Of a DNA stretch of 64,000 nt, positions 1 through 11,800 are shown in pieces; the first letter of the stretch is position 1, and each line of letters begins with the position of its first letter. Made by a program: the position numbers and the translations under genes. The notes under the pieces were generated by a model. That model was not told the origin of the DNA. It did not search any database and was given only the letters and a program-made list of their open reading frames with translations. This DNA comes from Opeltia flavorubescens (taxonomy: Eukaryota; Ascomycota; Lecanoromycetes; Teloschistales; Teloschistaceae), in contig KE546966.1 in assembly GCA_000442125.1 (NCBI GenBank), forward strand, positions 1,413,471-1,477,470. Reading direction: 5' to 3'.

Positions 1-90
1 GACAGAGACCTACCCTGCGTAGGCTCTACCTCGACACCTCGACTCCTTTGTTACCTCTGTCGCACTTAGTTCAACGCTCACTCCTACATC

Positions 91-1082
91 ATGTCTGAGC
101 AGGCTGGATCGGCTTCTCAGGGTGCTGGAAGCAGCAAGGGCCCGTACGGTATCACGCCCAATGAACTTACGGTCAGAACCGGGACGTTGTCCTACTGTAC
201 GGGGGGCGACCATATGGACGAAACCAACTGGCAACTACTCGAAGACCGAAAGGGAAAGATACTGGTAGATAACGTCGATCTTGTCGCTTTCCGGTTCAGT
301 CTATCGGTCACTCAAGGCCCGAAGAAGGCATCATGCACTGTAAAATGGACTGGCATGAATATAATGGGCGCTACGGTTTCCCCCGAGAAAGTAGGCCGAA
401 TTCGGGTACCGTTAACCTGACTCATTTATGATTTGTCCGGCTAAGTGCTTTAGGTACAATTTGAATGTATCGGCAACACTACTCTTGAAACCAGTGGCCC
501 TGAGGAGCAAGTCAGCCAAATACCTCTTGCCAAACACTACAAGTCGTTCCGCTTTGTCAGGCTTTCCTTGCGGACTGTTAAAGTCGAATCAAAAGGCGGA
601 ACCAAGGGCAAGACTGTTGAGGCTATCATGAGTCATCTCCGTGTCCATCTTACTGGGGACACAACTCTAAACGTTCAGGATCGTTGGCACCCAGCCGCGC
701 CATCAGTAAAACCGCAGATCTCGGCATTTACACTCTCAGCAGGAGAGGAGCAACGCCCGGTTCTCCCAGTGACAAAGGCAGAGCAACCACTCCCGGCTCT
801 CCCAGTCGACCGGAAACGGCCGGTAGATGCTGAAGCCTTGAAGTCTATGGATGCGGAGGAACTACAAGCTGAGAAAACACGAAGGCAGGCCGAGCATATG
901 GCTGCCTGTGAAGTATGTCCGAGATCGCACAAGTAATGTACAAGGATTTGATCTGACAATTATTCCAGATCCGACTGGAGCTTCAAAGAGAATTGTCCAA
1001 AGCTCAGAAAACCGAAAATGAGAAGCTGAAGAGCTTCATGGCGGTGTGGGACGAAGAAAAGCGGCGCAAGAATCAGGCTTGA
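91..1082 (+). CDS. Unrecognised hypothetical protein (295 aa)
   Basis: I do not recognise this protein. The model has three exons, 91-405, 454-912 and 969-1082, with introns of 48 and 56 nt (GTACCG..TTTAG and GTATGT..TCCAG), all in phase 0, giving 295 aa from ATG at 91. The first two thirds look like a beta-rich soluble domain (for example the stretches GKILVDNVDLVAFRFSLSV and HYKSFRFVRLSLRTVKVE). The middle is Pro/Ala-rich linker. The last about 70 residues are strongly charged and probably helical or coiled-coil (EELQAEKTRRQAEHM and ENEKLKSFMAVWDEEKRRK). There is no signal peptide or membrane segment. It is transcribed towards the P450 at 1292 and probably lies outside the biosynthetic locus. 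The exon structure is convincing; function is unknown. Confidence 0.6.
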
Positions 1083-1291
1083 ATAGAAGAGACCTCAATG
1101 ATCAATAATGATACCGTTCAGCCTTACCATAACGGCGTACTGTCCCTGATGAATTCTCCGTAGAATACCTTGAATGCTGTCACGCCTTTGCCGTTATATG
1201 TTTGACTGTTGGTCTCGCTCGATGGATAGACGTCACGGTACACTTCTTAGCGCGCTCATGCGGTTCATCTCTATATACAAATCACTCACTG

Positions 1292-2997
1292 TCACACCGT
1301 CTCCCTCCGTCTCTTAACCCTCATTATTGCCTTGGTCGGCGGCAATCTGATCCCGCCCAACCACCGATTCCTCGGCCGCACCGCCATCGGCTCAATCTCA
1401 TACTTCATCACCATATACGCCAGCATCAACTTGATCTCAACCGCAATAAAAAACCGCCCCGGGCAAGCATGTCTCCCATGTCCAAAAGGCAAGAAATTCC
1501 CACTAGTCGTTAAGGCGCTGGTATTACCACCAGCAGCCAGAGAACTCCCCTCTAGCCCATCGACTACGCCTTTTTCAACTTCCACTTCCCTAGCCCGCGA
1601 GAAGCGGAATGCATCATATCTCTCCGGCTCAGGATAGATACTAGGATCATGCTGCGGATTATGCATGTCCACCGCCAGATAACTTCCCATGGGTGCCCTC
1701 CATCCCTCAACCTTATTCTCCACGCCATCTCTCGCCAGGACCTTCTTCTGCACGTTCCTCGACATGAAGTTACTTACCCTCAGACTCTCGCGTAATGCGG
1801 AGTCGGCGCGGTAACAGCGATTCAAGCTAGCTTTGGTCCAATTCCCATCACTTTCCTCGGCGAGTACGCGGGTGACTTCTTCCCTGATCCCAGCGAGATA
1901 TTGTTGGGAGGGGTCTGAAGCAATGATGTCGAGGAGACAGTTGATGGAGCCCATAGCGGTGGTATGGAGAGCCGCAAAATTCAAGGCCATCAGGCGACGG
2001 GCGATCATCTGTGGCTCGAGCTCATCGGGGCGGTTTTCAGCGTAGGCGAGGCTGATGTGCCAGGACAGGTAGTCATTTGGTTCTTGCCATTCGCTACTTG
2101 GATCGTGTTGCTTCCGCCTGAAGTTCGCCAGGCGCTCATTGATGATGGGAAGAGTGTACTTGGAAGTATTCCTCAACCTGGTGGCGACTGGAATTGCAAG
2201 TAGATGGCCTATCAGAGATGTCAGGAAGGAAGGAGTGAATTGCAGCACTGTCATAATCGTGACGGCGTTCATGGTGAACTTATGCATTTCAGAGAGGTAT
2301 TCTTCATTCCGGCAAAGGGGTAAACCGAGGATCATGCGGTTTACAGTTGGGGCTACGAGGCGGTCGATACTCTTGTGCACGTCCACCTCTCGCCATGAGT
2401 CAGTATCGGTAGCCCACACCTGGTCGAATGTATGTGCAATCTCTTCCCAAATTTCTGAAACCAATGTACCGACTTTCCGCGGTAGGCTCTTGTGGAGCAC
2501 ATGTTCATGATAAGGATCACGGAGGACTCTTGGGTCAGTAAAGGCATAGTCACCTTGCTGAGCATCGTAATGGAAGGCCGCAGTGCTCAGGACATGATCG
2601 GGCTGATCTACCAGCCATTTGAGCTGGGAAGGAGGAACGATGAGAATAGGTTTGCCGGAGAAATCGGGGAGAAGATAAGATTGTCCTGATTTTGAATACT
2701 ATGCACAACATGTGGTCAGACTTTTGCTTTCTGCGTCACGAATTTTAGGGGAAAATAGCCGGCTTTCCGCACATTCTGGTATCCTTTGGCCATCCATTCT
2801 TGCATGCGGGTTATGCTGAGGAAGGAAGCTTTCGTGCCTGAAAATAATCTACCTGAGCCTTTCCCAACCCACGGGACCCCCGATGGGATAGACAAGGTCT
2901 TCTCGATTGTGCTGTAGACTGAGTACAAGGCAATGATCAGGAATGGAATCGCAAGGATAGGGCTCATGTATTGCTCGAAAAGGCCTGACATATTCAC
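1292..2997 (-). CDS. Cytochrome P450 monooxygenase (ent-kaurene-oxidase-like fungal type), triterpenoid locus
   Basis: A haem-thiolate monooxygenase, presumably oxidising the triterpene made by the neighbouring cyclase-glucosyltransferase; the exact position is unknown. Exons are 2997-2773 and 2698-1292, separated by a 74-nt phase-0 intron with a clean CTGAC branch site, giving 543 aa. The N-terminus has one hydrophobic anchor (about residues 13-30). Seen motifs: GYQNYSKSGQSYLLP across the splice junction, the helix-K ExxR as ALRESLRVS, and the haem loop FGHGRHACPGRF with the cysteine near residue 485. A Gly/Ser/Thr-rich insert of about 30 residues precedes the haem loop. It is on the same strand as the second P450, the acyltransferase and the cyclase. 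It resembles the third P450 at 14063, so the locus is flanked by two members of one family. Confidence 0.9.
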
Positions 2998-4020
2998 TAT
3001 GCTCCTCCAAGCTATGAGAAAAGGTTTACGGAAGCTACGAGCCCAGGAAAAATAATGGAGGCATCCAGTAAGAAGGAAATAATGGAGTATGTACTAGAAG
3101 TATGTCATTACCTCGGAATCTCTCTTACGACATCTCGGACGAATTTGACCTTCCCAGCTGATGTGGGACCTGACTGATCGACCTGGATTATCGCTAACGT
3201 ATCACCATGCATAGGGAGGAAATTGCAGAGGACTTGACATCATGTAAGTCCTGCGTTGCATACGTGCTGCCATTGTCGTTCCTTCCAATGCAATCCGCCA
3301 GATCCAGAATTTTCGACCAGTGGGGCGGTAGCCAATCGTATCACCTACTGGATATGGCATTAGATTCCTCGGCATATAGAGTGGCAAGGCTCACCTTTAG
3401 AGCAGGGGATAGTATATGATTCTCACAAGGATTGATGGCAAACATTCCGTCTGACAAGAGGGCCAGGGCCAACTTTACCAACTCAGTAGAGCCAGTGATG
3501 GGAAGCCTAGACAGTCTTGAAGCGATTAGATATCGATACATCAATGTAAAACTCAGCAAGCTTACGCTGCATAGCAGTAACTACTCGCATGCTTACGAGC
3601 CGTTTCTCAACGGATCTACAGTGTGTTCATTGATGATGACAGGACCGCAACATCCCACCCCCTACCGGACATGACTTTTATCACCGACTCTCGGCACATC
3701 AAAATCCAAACAGGTATAACCAATCAAGACAAAACTACATGAAATTCATTTCAAGCAAGGCAAATCATCAATGACCAATGATGCGCCTGTGGTTCAAAGG
3801 TCAGGGCTGAGTCAGATCTAATGCTGCCTCGAGGCCCCAAACCCGAAAGTGTGTATGCATTGAAATTCTACAAAGCACAATCTTGTGTGTGAGAGCTCTT
3901 ACTTCAGGAAGAGACGAGCGCAACACCGGTCTTGCAGAAAACCTAGAACGACTAAAGCTGTCTAGTCGCAAGGTCGAGGATTCTATACTCTTTGTAATCA
4001 CTTCGAGACCATGAGACTAG
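2998..4020. other. Intergenic spacer between two co-oriented P450 genes
   Basis: About 1 kb holding the presumed promoter of the first P450 and the 3' flank of the second. The open frames here are short and show no family motifs. I see no repeat, RNA gene or clear gene relic. Confidence 0.5.
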
Positions 4021-5978
4021 CTATTTTCCCATCCCCTGACCTTTCCAAACCCTCCGACGTCGAATCCGAAAAGGGATCCCTCGGTCAGGAGGCATTGTCC
4101 CAAAGCCAAAGCAGCTCATATCGACCTGCGGCTCTCCCTTGCCCTCCTGGCCCACCAGCTCCAGCTCATACGCGGTTAACAGAATCGCCGCGGTAGTAAG
4201 GATCTCCTGCTTCGCGAAATGGCGACCTGGACAGAGGCTGGTACCACCTCCGTAAGGAATCCACGACGCTGACAAGCCATCTGTGGAGAAACAAGACTTC
4301 GGTGTCTCCTGCTCGCCATTTTCCTTGGTGACCACAATTGACGGTTTCTGCCGCTTTTCCTTTGGGACCCTCAGCGGACCGCTGCTTGGATCTTTCGGGT
4401 CGACTATGAAGCGATCGGCCCAGAAGGTATCGAGAGGATGAGGGTCACCCTCGCCACCGGTGTTCCAAATATCTTTGTTCATGGCTTCGGTGCGGGTGGA
4501 GATACTCAGAACTTCGTTCTTCTTGATGTGCCATCCACGAAAAGAGTAGTTGTCCCTTGCCGGTTCGCGAACGACCAAGACAGCAACGCGGAGGCGGAGC
4601 GTTTCTGCATACAAAGATTGCAGCAAAGGGTCTGAACATAGCTTTGGGGTGTCGAAGATCGGGACGGGACTGCTGTACTTCTCTTCTCGAGGTGCCAGTG
4701 CAGCAGAGGGAAGAATAGTGCTTATTCTGCTCTTGAGCTGGGCATCTCGTAGGATTTCGTAAAGGTACCAGGTCGCAGCTGGAACAGAGTTCGAGTTGGT
4801 TCTGTAGATTATACATGGAAATTAGCTTGCGGCCTTTGGATAAGTTGGACCGAAAGAACTAAGACTTACGCCCACATGAAAGCAAAATTTTCTGCGGCCC
4901 TCGCTGTCTTGTCCATGATGCCTCGTTTCGTAAGTAGCCCTTGTCTTTCCCGGATGAATTTGCTGCCATAATAAGGCTCCCAATCCACGTCGCCTATCGT
5001 TTCGATGTCGCAGTGCTCCTGGGCATACCTCTGCCATTTTTCAATGCTCCGCAACATCTTGTCCCGCTTTCGAAATGCTGCCGGGGACATCCACCTTGGC
5101 AAACCCATGAACAAGGTCCCAATGCTCTTGTTAAAGTTCCAGAAGTCTTCAGCAAGGGTGGGGTTCACGGAGAGCATATGTGTGCCGAACATAGAGCGAA
5201 CAGCGGCTTCGAAGACACGTTTCTCGATAAATGCGTTCAGATCAGGTACCTCTGTCCAGCTGCCAGCGCTGGCGAACAGCGGGTCTGTGGCGATCTGCTC
5301 TACAAAAAATCCTTGGAATCGAGCGGTCAAAGCGTCTAGGTGAGAACCAGAAAGGCCCGCCTTCACTGCTCTATGAATGAGCTGTTCCATATTCTCTTCC
5401 GACTGTGCTCCTGGGTAGACCAGCGGTTGCTGTTGCGGCTTGAACGCATGTACCAGGTGCTCGGGACATCCGAAGGCATTCACCATGATAGTCAAACTCC
5501 TGGAGGTCGTCGATAGATCCCTTGATTCTTTGAAATAAGCAAGTACAGATTCAGGACCTGAGACAACATAGTTGGAGAAGATAGGGAGGATAATCTGTGT
5601 TGGCACATTTCGGTTGACATAGGTACTGGAGATGACTTAATTCCTATTGCTAGGTTTTGGACATGTCGAGATTGGTAGCACTCACGATGCCTTGGACATC
5701 AAAGTATGCCCATTCCACATAAATCGAACAAGGTGACCAACTACTGGAATGGAGTAGGGCATCGTCGGCGGCCGCTTGAGCCCTGAGGCTGTAGTCGTCG
5801 AAAGTACAATAGCGCGGCTCGCTCTCCATGATGTGAGTAGCCATGTTATGAGAAAAGGACCGGCGACGGCAAGGGCAATCCACAAGAAGGCTCGTTCACT
5901 CCAATTATCGAAGGGTGGTGACACTGAAGAGTTCATGATTATGTCAAGGGCACGAATACAACAGACTCCAAAGCCCAA
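4021..5978 (-). CDS. Cytochrome P450 monooxygenase (CYP7/CYP8-like fungal type), triterpenoid locus
   Basis: A P450 of the class whose animal relatives are sterol 7-alpha-hydroxylases and prostacyclin synthase; a sterol-like triterpene is a natural substrate here, by inference. Exons are 5978-5686, 5625-4870 and 4801-4021, with introns of 60 nt (GTGAGT..CCAG) and 68 nt (GTAAGT..ACAG), giving 609 aa. Starting at the internal ATG at 5936 would give 595 aa and puts the membrane anchor (FLWIALAVAGPFLITWLL) nearer the N-terminus. Visible motifs are SIPVVGHLVRF after the anchor, WMSPAAFRKRDKML, the ExxR as ETLRLR, and the haem loop YGGGTSLCPGRHFA with cysteine near residue 543. It lies between the first P450 and the acyltransferase, all on the minus strand. 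Confidence 0.9.
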
Positions 5979-6764
5979 CTTGAATTCCGTCTATGTCGGA
6001 TGGATTTGTCGTTTTCCTGGGGCTCTTCGGTTCGTTCCCAGGCCACCTGGACTTACTGAAGGACAGACTACCGTCATCATTTGCCGTAAGCTCGTGTGCA
6101 TGGATCAGATTATCTCGTATCACCGCCGATCCTGTGTTCCCAACACTTTCCGACTCTAGCCGTACTATCTGTTCGTTGACGTGGGCGCTTCGCAAGTCGC
6201 TTGCATTGTCCATCCCTATCCCACCGCCAGATGTATCCCTCCGAATGGAGTAAAACAGGACCCACCGCCAATCCTTCAAGACCAATGACTCAACTAATGG
6301 GTGAGACGGCAAGACCAGACTGCAGAGAAAGCTGTTTGTCAGCGAACCCCACCGTCTTCTTCTGTCCGAGAGAATGGCCGTAACGGTTGATCAAATTAAG
6401 GTTGTTAGTGAGGTTGTATCTTGCGGCTCTTGTCCAATCGACGTCGTCGTATGCAGCCGTTGATCGACGTCTTAGCACAGTGTCAGCATTTAGTATGTGC
6501 GTTAGTTGAAGGATGGTGCATTAGGGAGGGAACAACGCCCTGGTCGTTCCTATTCCTACCGGCCCACAACAGTCCCGTAGCGCGTGGAATGTCGGCCACT
6601 CAACGGCCCGTTAGCGGCTGTATTTGGTGACTGTAATGTAACCGATGTATTGAAATTCTTGAGATATATTTTACAGCATGGCAACGTTCCTTCGCGCGAA
6701 GCACTCGGTGAACAAGGATTCCTAATCAGTCGTGGCAGGAGCTACCAAAAGCTACCCAGAGACT
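5979..6764. other. Intergenic spacer, promoter side of the second P450
   Basis: About 790 bp upstream of the second P450 and downstream of the acyltransferase. Open frames on both strands are short and uninformative. Nothing else recognised. Confidence 0.5.
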
Positions 6765-8361
6765 TCAATGGTTTCCAAAGAACACTGCAACTAGACTAAA
6801 TGGTAGGATCGGCCCCCCACTGTCCCTTTGCATCATCGGATATGTCCACTTTGGCGTCGTCCATGATAGCCAAAGTAACACCCATAGGTAACCTGTCACC
6901 TTCCTCCACCCAAAGAGGACATTGCCCCTTTGTTCTCCTTCCTTTGGAGAACGGACCATCGCTTTTACCCCATCCTCGACCACGATCCCCAAGGCCTGGA
7001 TGCAGAAGAATATCATTGCACCGCTTTCTTTGAACCCTATGCCCTGCGAGATATCTGAAAAGGTATGAAAAACACCCGAAATGGCAAAAGTCAGCAGGAT
7101 AAAGAGATATCGGCCAATAAAGCCACCTCTTCTGAGCCTGAGAAGGGTGTAGGTGATAGCATGGGCTATACTGCCACAACCCCTGCGCAGAAGTTGGTGA
7201 TAAAAGTAGCTATATCACGCACATTAATTGTCAGCAATCCTTTCACAATACTTCAACACCCAAACCGCAGATTGTAGGTGTCAATGTGTCATGCGGTGAG
7301 AATTTGCTTACCCCCAGAATTGACGAAGTGAATACGAATCGCTGATAAATCCAAACATGGGTGGCCATGCCTCCACTCTCGAGATGCCGGAACCAACTGC
7401 AATCATGGCAAAGGCACCATATACCACTTCGATGACAATGTACTGAAAAGCCCAGAATGACATCACGACAATGGTTCTCGTCATGGCTTCCTCCATGGAA
7501 ATACTGTCCACTCGGGAGAAGAAAGGAATCCTTGTGGGACCGAAAAGGACATCATTGTCGTTGCCTTTGTTGAAGAAGCCAGCGAGATCTAAGATGAGCA
7601 CGTATGCAATCCATCTAATGATGTTCGCACGGAGGAATTCTACTTTGCTGGGAATGTATCTCACATTTGTTCCAGAGAAAGGAGGAATGTTCTTGACCGG
7701 CCATTTGGTGGCAGGGAAACGAGCTTCAAGACTGATGCTGAGTCCAAACNACATTCGTTGTACAGCATTGTCATTGACGACGCTCTCACCAGCGCTCCGC
7801 TTAATCTTTAGTCCTCCTTTGGGGTTTAGTCCGCCTACAGAAGATGTAGGCCCTCTTTCTGTAAAGGTCCATTTGTCCAAAAGGATCTTGTTGGTATACA
7901 AGATCACAAGAACGAATGGCGCGTTGGCTGCGAATCCCCTGATGATAGAGTTTTGGAGAAATGCAATATATGGCATTTGAAGATAAGCACAATAAATCAT
8001 CTGAAAAAGGCCAAGAGAGCGAAGCCAGGAGTCACGGGTGGTAAAGCCAAGAATCAAGGCGGTGATACTGATTTGGAGAGCCACAAAGCCTGTAGCAAGT
8101 AGTGTGGCCATTCCAGTGGTGCAAGCTGGGTTCTCTGTGGACAGTCTTTTTTGAGAGAATGAGCAACAGAGGTTCAGAAGGCACAAAACTCCCTGCTAAA
8201 CGGTCGAAGGAAGCTTGCCCTAAAACCATCAGAATGATGAGGTACTTTGCATCCCACATGAGTCTCCATCTCTTCTTTTGCCGATGCATTACCGGCGTCA
8301 GTAGTTCGCTATCACGGATTCGTCGACTTCCTTTGAAGGAGTTAAGGACATTATTGAACAT
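6765..8361 (-). CDS. Wax-synthase-like membrane-bound O-acyltransferase, with apparent 1-nt frameshift
   Basis: A polytopic acyltransferase of the fungal wax-synthase/MBOAT-like family, which transfers acetyl or acyl groups to hydroxyls of terpenoids; O-acetylation of the triterpene glycoside is the likely role. Exons are 8361-7312 and 7209-6765, with a 102-nt intron (GTAAGC..ATATAG). The junction reads SLRQFWG-YFYHQLLRR, the family's active-site region, with a further ISGVFHTFSD histidine and a C-terminal VTGYLWVLLWL..TPKW. About seven hydrophobic segments are visible. The frame breaks once: the N-terminal 70 residues are in one frame and the rest in the next. Dropping one base from the run of six T at 8147-8152 (A6 on the coding strand) joins them seamlessly and makes the total a multiple of three (497 aa). 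An ambiguous base lies at 7750. I suspect sequencing error, but a real inactivating indel is possible. Confidence 0.8.
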
Positions 8362-8865
8362 GGCTTACACCGGGAAATCCTCCCGAAGTAGGTTGAGTCA
8401 CACCATGCAAGACGAGCCTACCGTCAAGGCTACCATAACATGCATGATGATCCTTCCCACGTGAGACTTTAGCACGTACATTAAATGGCCGATTGCTAAT
8501 CGTAGGCTGTGCACATGCACATACCGTCAAAGTCACACAACGTTGATCGATAAATCCATTTTAAGAAGATTCACCGGACTTCTACACCGCAATATCTGCC
8601 TTTACCTGCTTATCAAATGTGCCGTGGTCGATTAGTGAATTAAGGAATATAGGTGATTCTCTCAAGCTAGAGCGTCGTAGGCAATCGAGATCGGTACCAG
8701 ACTGCGTAGATTCTACCCACTTGTCGCTGGCACCTCTTATGTCAAAACTGTGTGTAGCGGTCTTTAAGAGACATGGAATTGATCGAAAGGTTGTCACTCT
8801 GATGCCACAAATGTACGGAGAACGTTCTATCGTGACGGTAGCATACTTCCACTACTCCAAACCCA
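8362..8865. other. Intergenic spacer between cyclase-glucosyltransferase and acyltransferase
   Basis: About 500 bp between two same-strand genes, so it holds the terminator of the fusion gene and the promoter of the acyltransferase. No other feature seen. Confidence 0.5.
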
Positions 8866-11800
8866 TCACGCATGTCCATTCTCCATCCCATTCGTAAATT
8901 TGGCGTGGAATCGCGCTGTGCTCAGCAAGTGCCAGTTATCCATGATGCTTTGGTCAATCTTGACCCCCTCATCTGAATTGGTCGAATATTGAGTAATATG
9001 CTGTAGATCGTATTGNCCCTGCCGTATCCTGGCCAGTCGGACGGGATCTCTCTTCTTCAATGCTTGCTTGTCGACGGTATCATTCTTGGCCCAAGGTGCG
9101 ACAAGCCATGTAAGCACCGAGTAGGCGATTACAATGATGTAATACAACACCTCCGTCAGCTTGGCTAAGACGATGGTCCATTTTGGTGGACTGTTTGATT
9201 TTTGCTGAGCCCAGTCGACACCAGGCTCAAGGTCTAGATCAGACCAATGTAGGATATTGTGCGACGTCAGGCAGGCAGCGGCTGCGCCAGAAAGGTGTAT
9301 TCCAGAGTCGCCATGTTTCCAAGATGCCTTCAAACCCAGAATTAACTCGCAGTCGGACTTTCCTTGTGAGCATTGTAGGCGACACACAGTCTCTGCTACA
9401 ACCTCGGCACCATCACGCTCGGAGCGGATTTGAGTGGCCAGATTACGACAGCTTTGCTGGTATTTAGGGGACAGCAGATCTTGAAGAGATAGCACCAGAT
9501 TTTGCGTGGTCAAGGTTCGATGATCAAGAGCTGGTGGGCCTAATTCAAGCTCCCTCATCTTCGCAGCCCAGAAGTTCTGGTCAAGGAAAAACGGGATGAT
9601 CAACATTGGCGTTCCCGATCTCAAGCCAATACTGGTGTGTCCAGCTCCCCCATGGTGAACGAATCCTTTTATTTGTGCTTGTGGTAAGAGCCATCCGTGA
9701 GGAACCTGGTCGACTAAGTAAATGTAGTTGGGGATTGGTAAAGCACCTATTTTGGAGCGGCTCAGGCACACAACAGCCCTTGCTCCAATCTCCTCGATGG
9801 CTGCGAATACAATACCCATCAGCGCTGTTGCATTGGACACACTTGCTGAACCAAAAGATATTACTAATACAGGTCGGTCGGTTTCCAGGAAGCACTCCAA
9901 AGACTTGGGCGGCTGATAGTTCATCTCATAGTCGTGATCAAAGGTATAGCCTGCAACCGACACGTCGGAGTTCCATTTCGGCGGTCTTGGGAGTACAGAG
10001 GGCGACCATAAACAAAGGTGATGGATATTCATTTTCCAGAAGTCGTATATTGCCCAAATCCAAGATACAGGCTCCATACCGTATACTTCCACACGAAGAT
10101 AATTCACGTACGATCCAACATTAAGCCAATTCCTATGTTCAGTGTAAGCCGTCCCTGCTCCTAGTTCTAGAAGGTGTTATTGAAAAGGAAGACACATACA
10201 AAATCTCTACCAGTTTGTAGGAGAGCGAATTCCATCGGCGGCCAGGGGTGAATTTGGGTTTGGTCAGTGTAAAAGGATGTGGAAAATCCCTTGTAGGTAG
10301 GATAGGTTGAACAGAAACAAGTAAGAGGGGCACCTGGAGCTTCTCCGCGCAATGAATATGAGCCAGAGCTGGTACGCTGGAAATGATGGTATCTGCCAAA
10401 AATGGACGCTGCACGACTTTTTGTGACTTCTCTGCGGCCGCCACGTCTGCAACATAATCTATGCTCGACTTCCAGTATCTACCCACCATGTCTTTAAATA
10501 ACGTTCGCATCGCTTGGAGCTCTCCCTTGATTGCAGATAGGAGAATGTTGGGATTATCTGTAAAGACGTTTGCAAATTCTTCTGGGTCACCTCCTACGGA
10601 GTAAAATTCAACTCCCTCCCTTTCTACTAAGGATCGATGTATCGGATGTGTAGCGAGCCTGGTACGATATCCATGTTGGACAATAAGGGTTTTCGCGATA
10701 TTCAGGAAGACCTGAACGTCACCGCTGCTTCCAACGACCATCAGCAGTAGGCTCGGGCGGCTTAGTGATTCCAAAATTGGAGGGGGAAGAGCAATAGCTC
10801 CATATTTCGCATTATTTTTGGCGTCTATGTATTTACTCAAAGCCATGATTGGAAAAAGGTGGTGGTAGAATGGGTATCCCAGGTAAAGCACCTTCGGAAA
10901 ACCAGTGGCAGTGTATAGATGCGTCGGCCACGACAGTCCGTTTTTTGACTTTACGCTTTGATTGGACAGAAGCCATCGGATGCCTTTCTCGATGGAAGGA
11001 TCGAGGTGAGAGCGGTAAGGCTGTAAAGAAAGAAGAGCCCAGGAGGTTTGAGCAGCAGTACTCTCTCCACGGCCAGCGAGTTCCGGATATGTGTAAGATA
11101 GCAGATCCTCGCCCCAACCTCCATCGGCATTCTGGACGGACTCAAACCACCGGGTGGCTCGGGTCACTGACTTTCGAACGTTGATATTAGAACGTGCAAA
11201 ATGCACAAATCCGCGGAGCACATTGCCAGTTCCATAGTTGTAATTATTTCCCCATCGTCCCCACCAACCCCCGCACGGTTCTTGTTCGCGAAAGAGATAT
11301 AATATAGCGCGATCCGAAGATGCCTCAACCTGTTGTCTTAGAATATGATCGAAGGACCCTTTCTTATGAGACAGCAAGAATCCAAAGCACTCCAAGACAC
11401 GGCCGGTGATATCAGCGGAGCTTGGGTCGCATAAACTATCCATGTCGCTGAAAGGTATTTTGTGAAGCCAAAGTTTGTTATTGTCGTAGTCAAAAGCTCC
11501 GAATCCGCCATTAGGACACTGCATTCCCAGTATCCACTTGACAGCATTTGAGATACATTCAGAACCAATGAAATAAGGGTCGTGTTTGATCAGAGCGATC
11601 ACAATGACCGCGGTGTCATCCACATCCGGATACCACGTATTTTCATATTCAAAAGACCACCCTCCTGCCTGGCTATTGGGACTGTAGATTCTCCAGTCTC
11701 CTTGAGGCCCGAGCAGCTGCCTCACTTTGACCCAATCGACAGCTTTCTGAACACGAAAATCTCCCGCAAACCCAGCATCACATAGCGAACTCATCATCAA

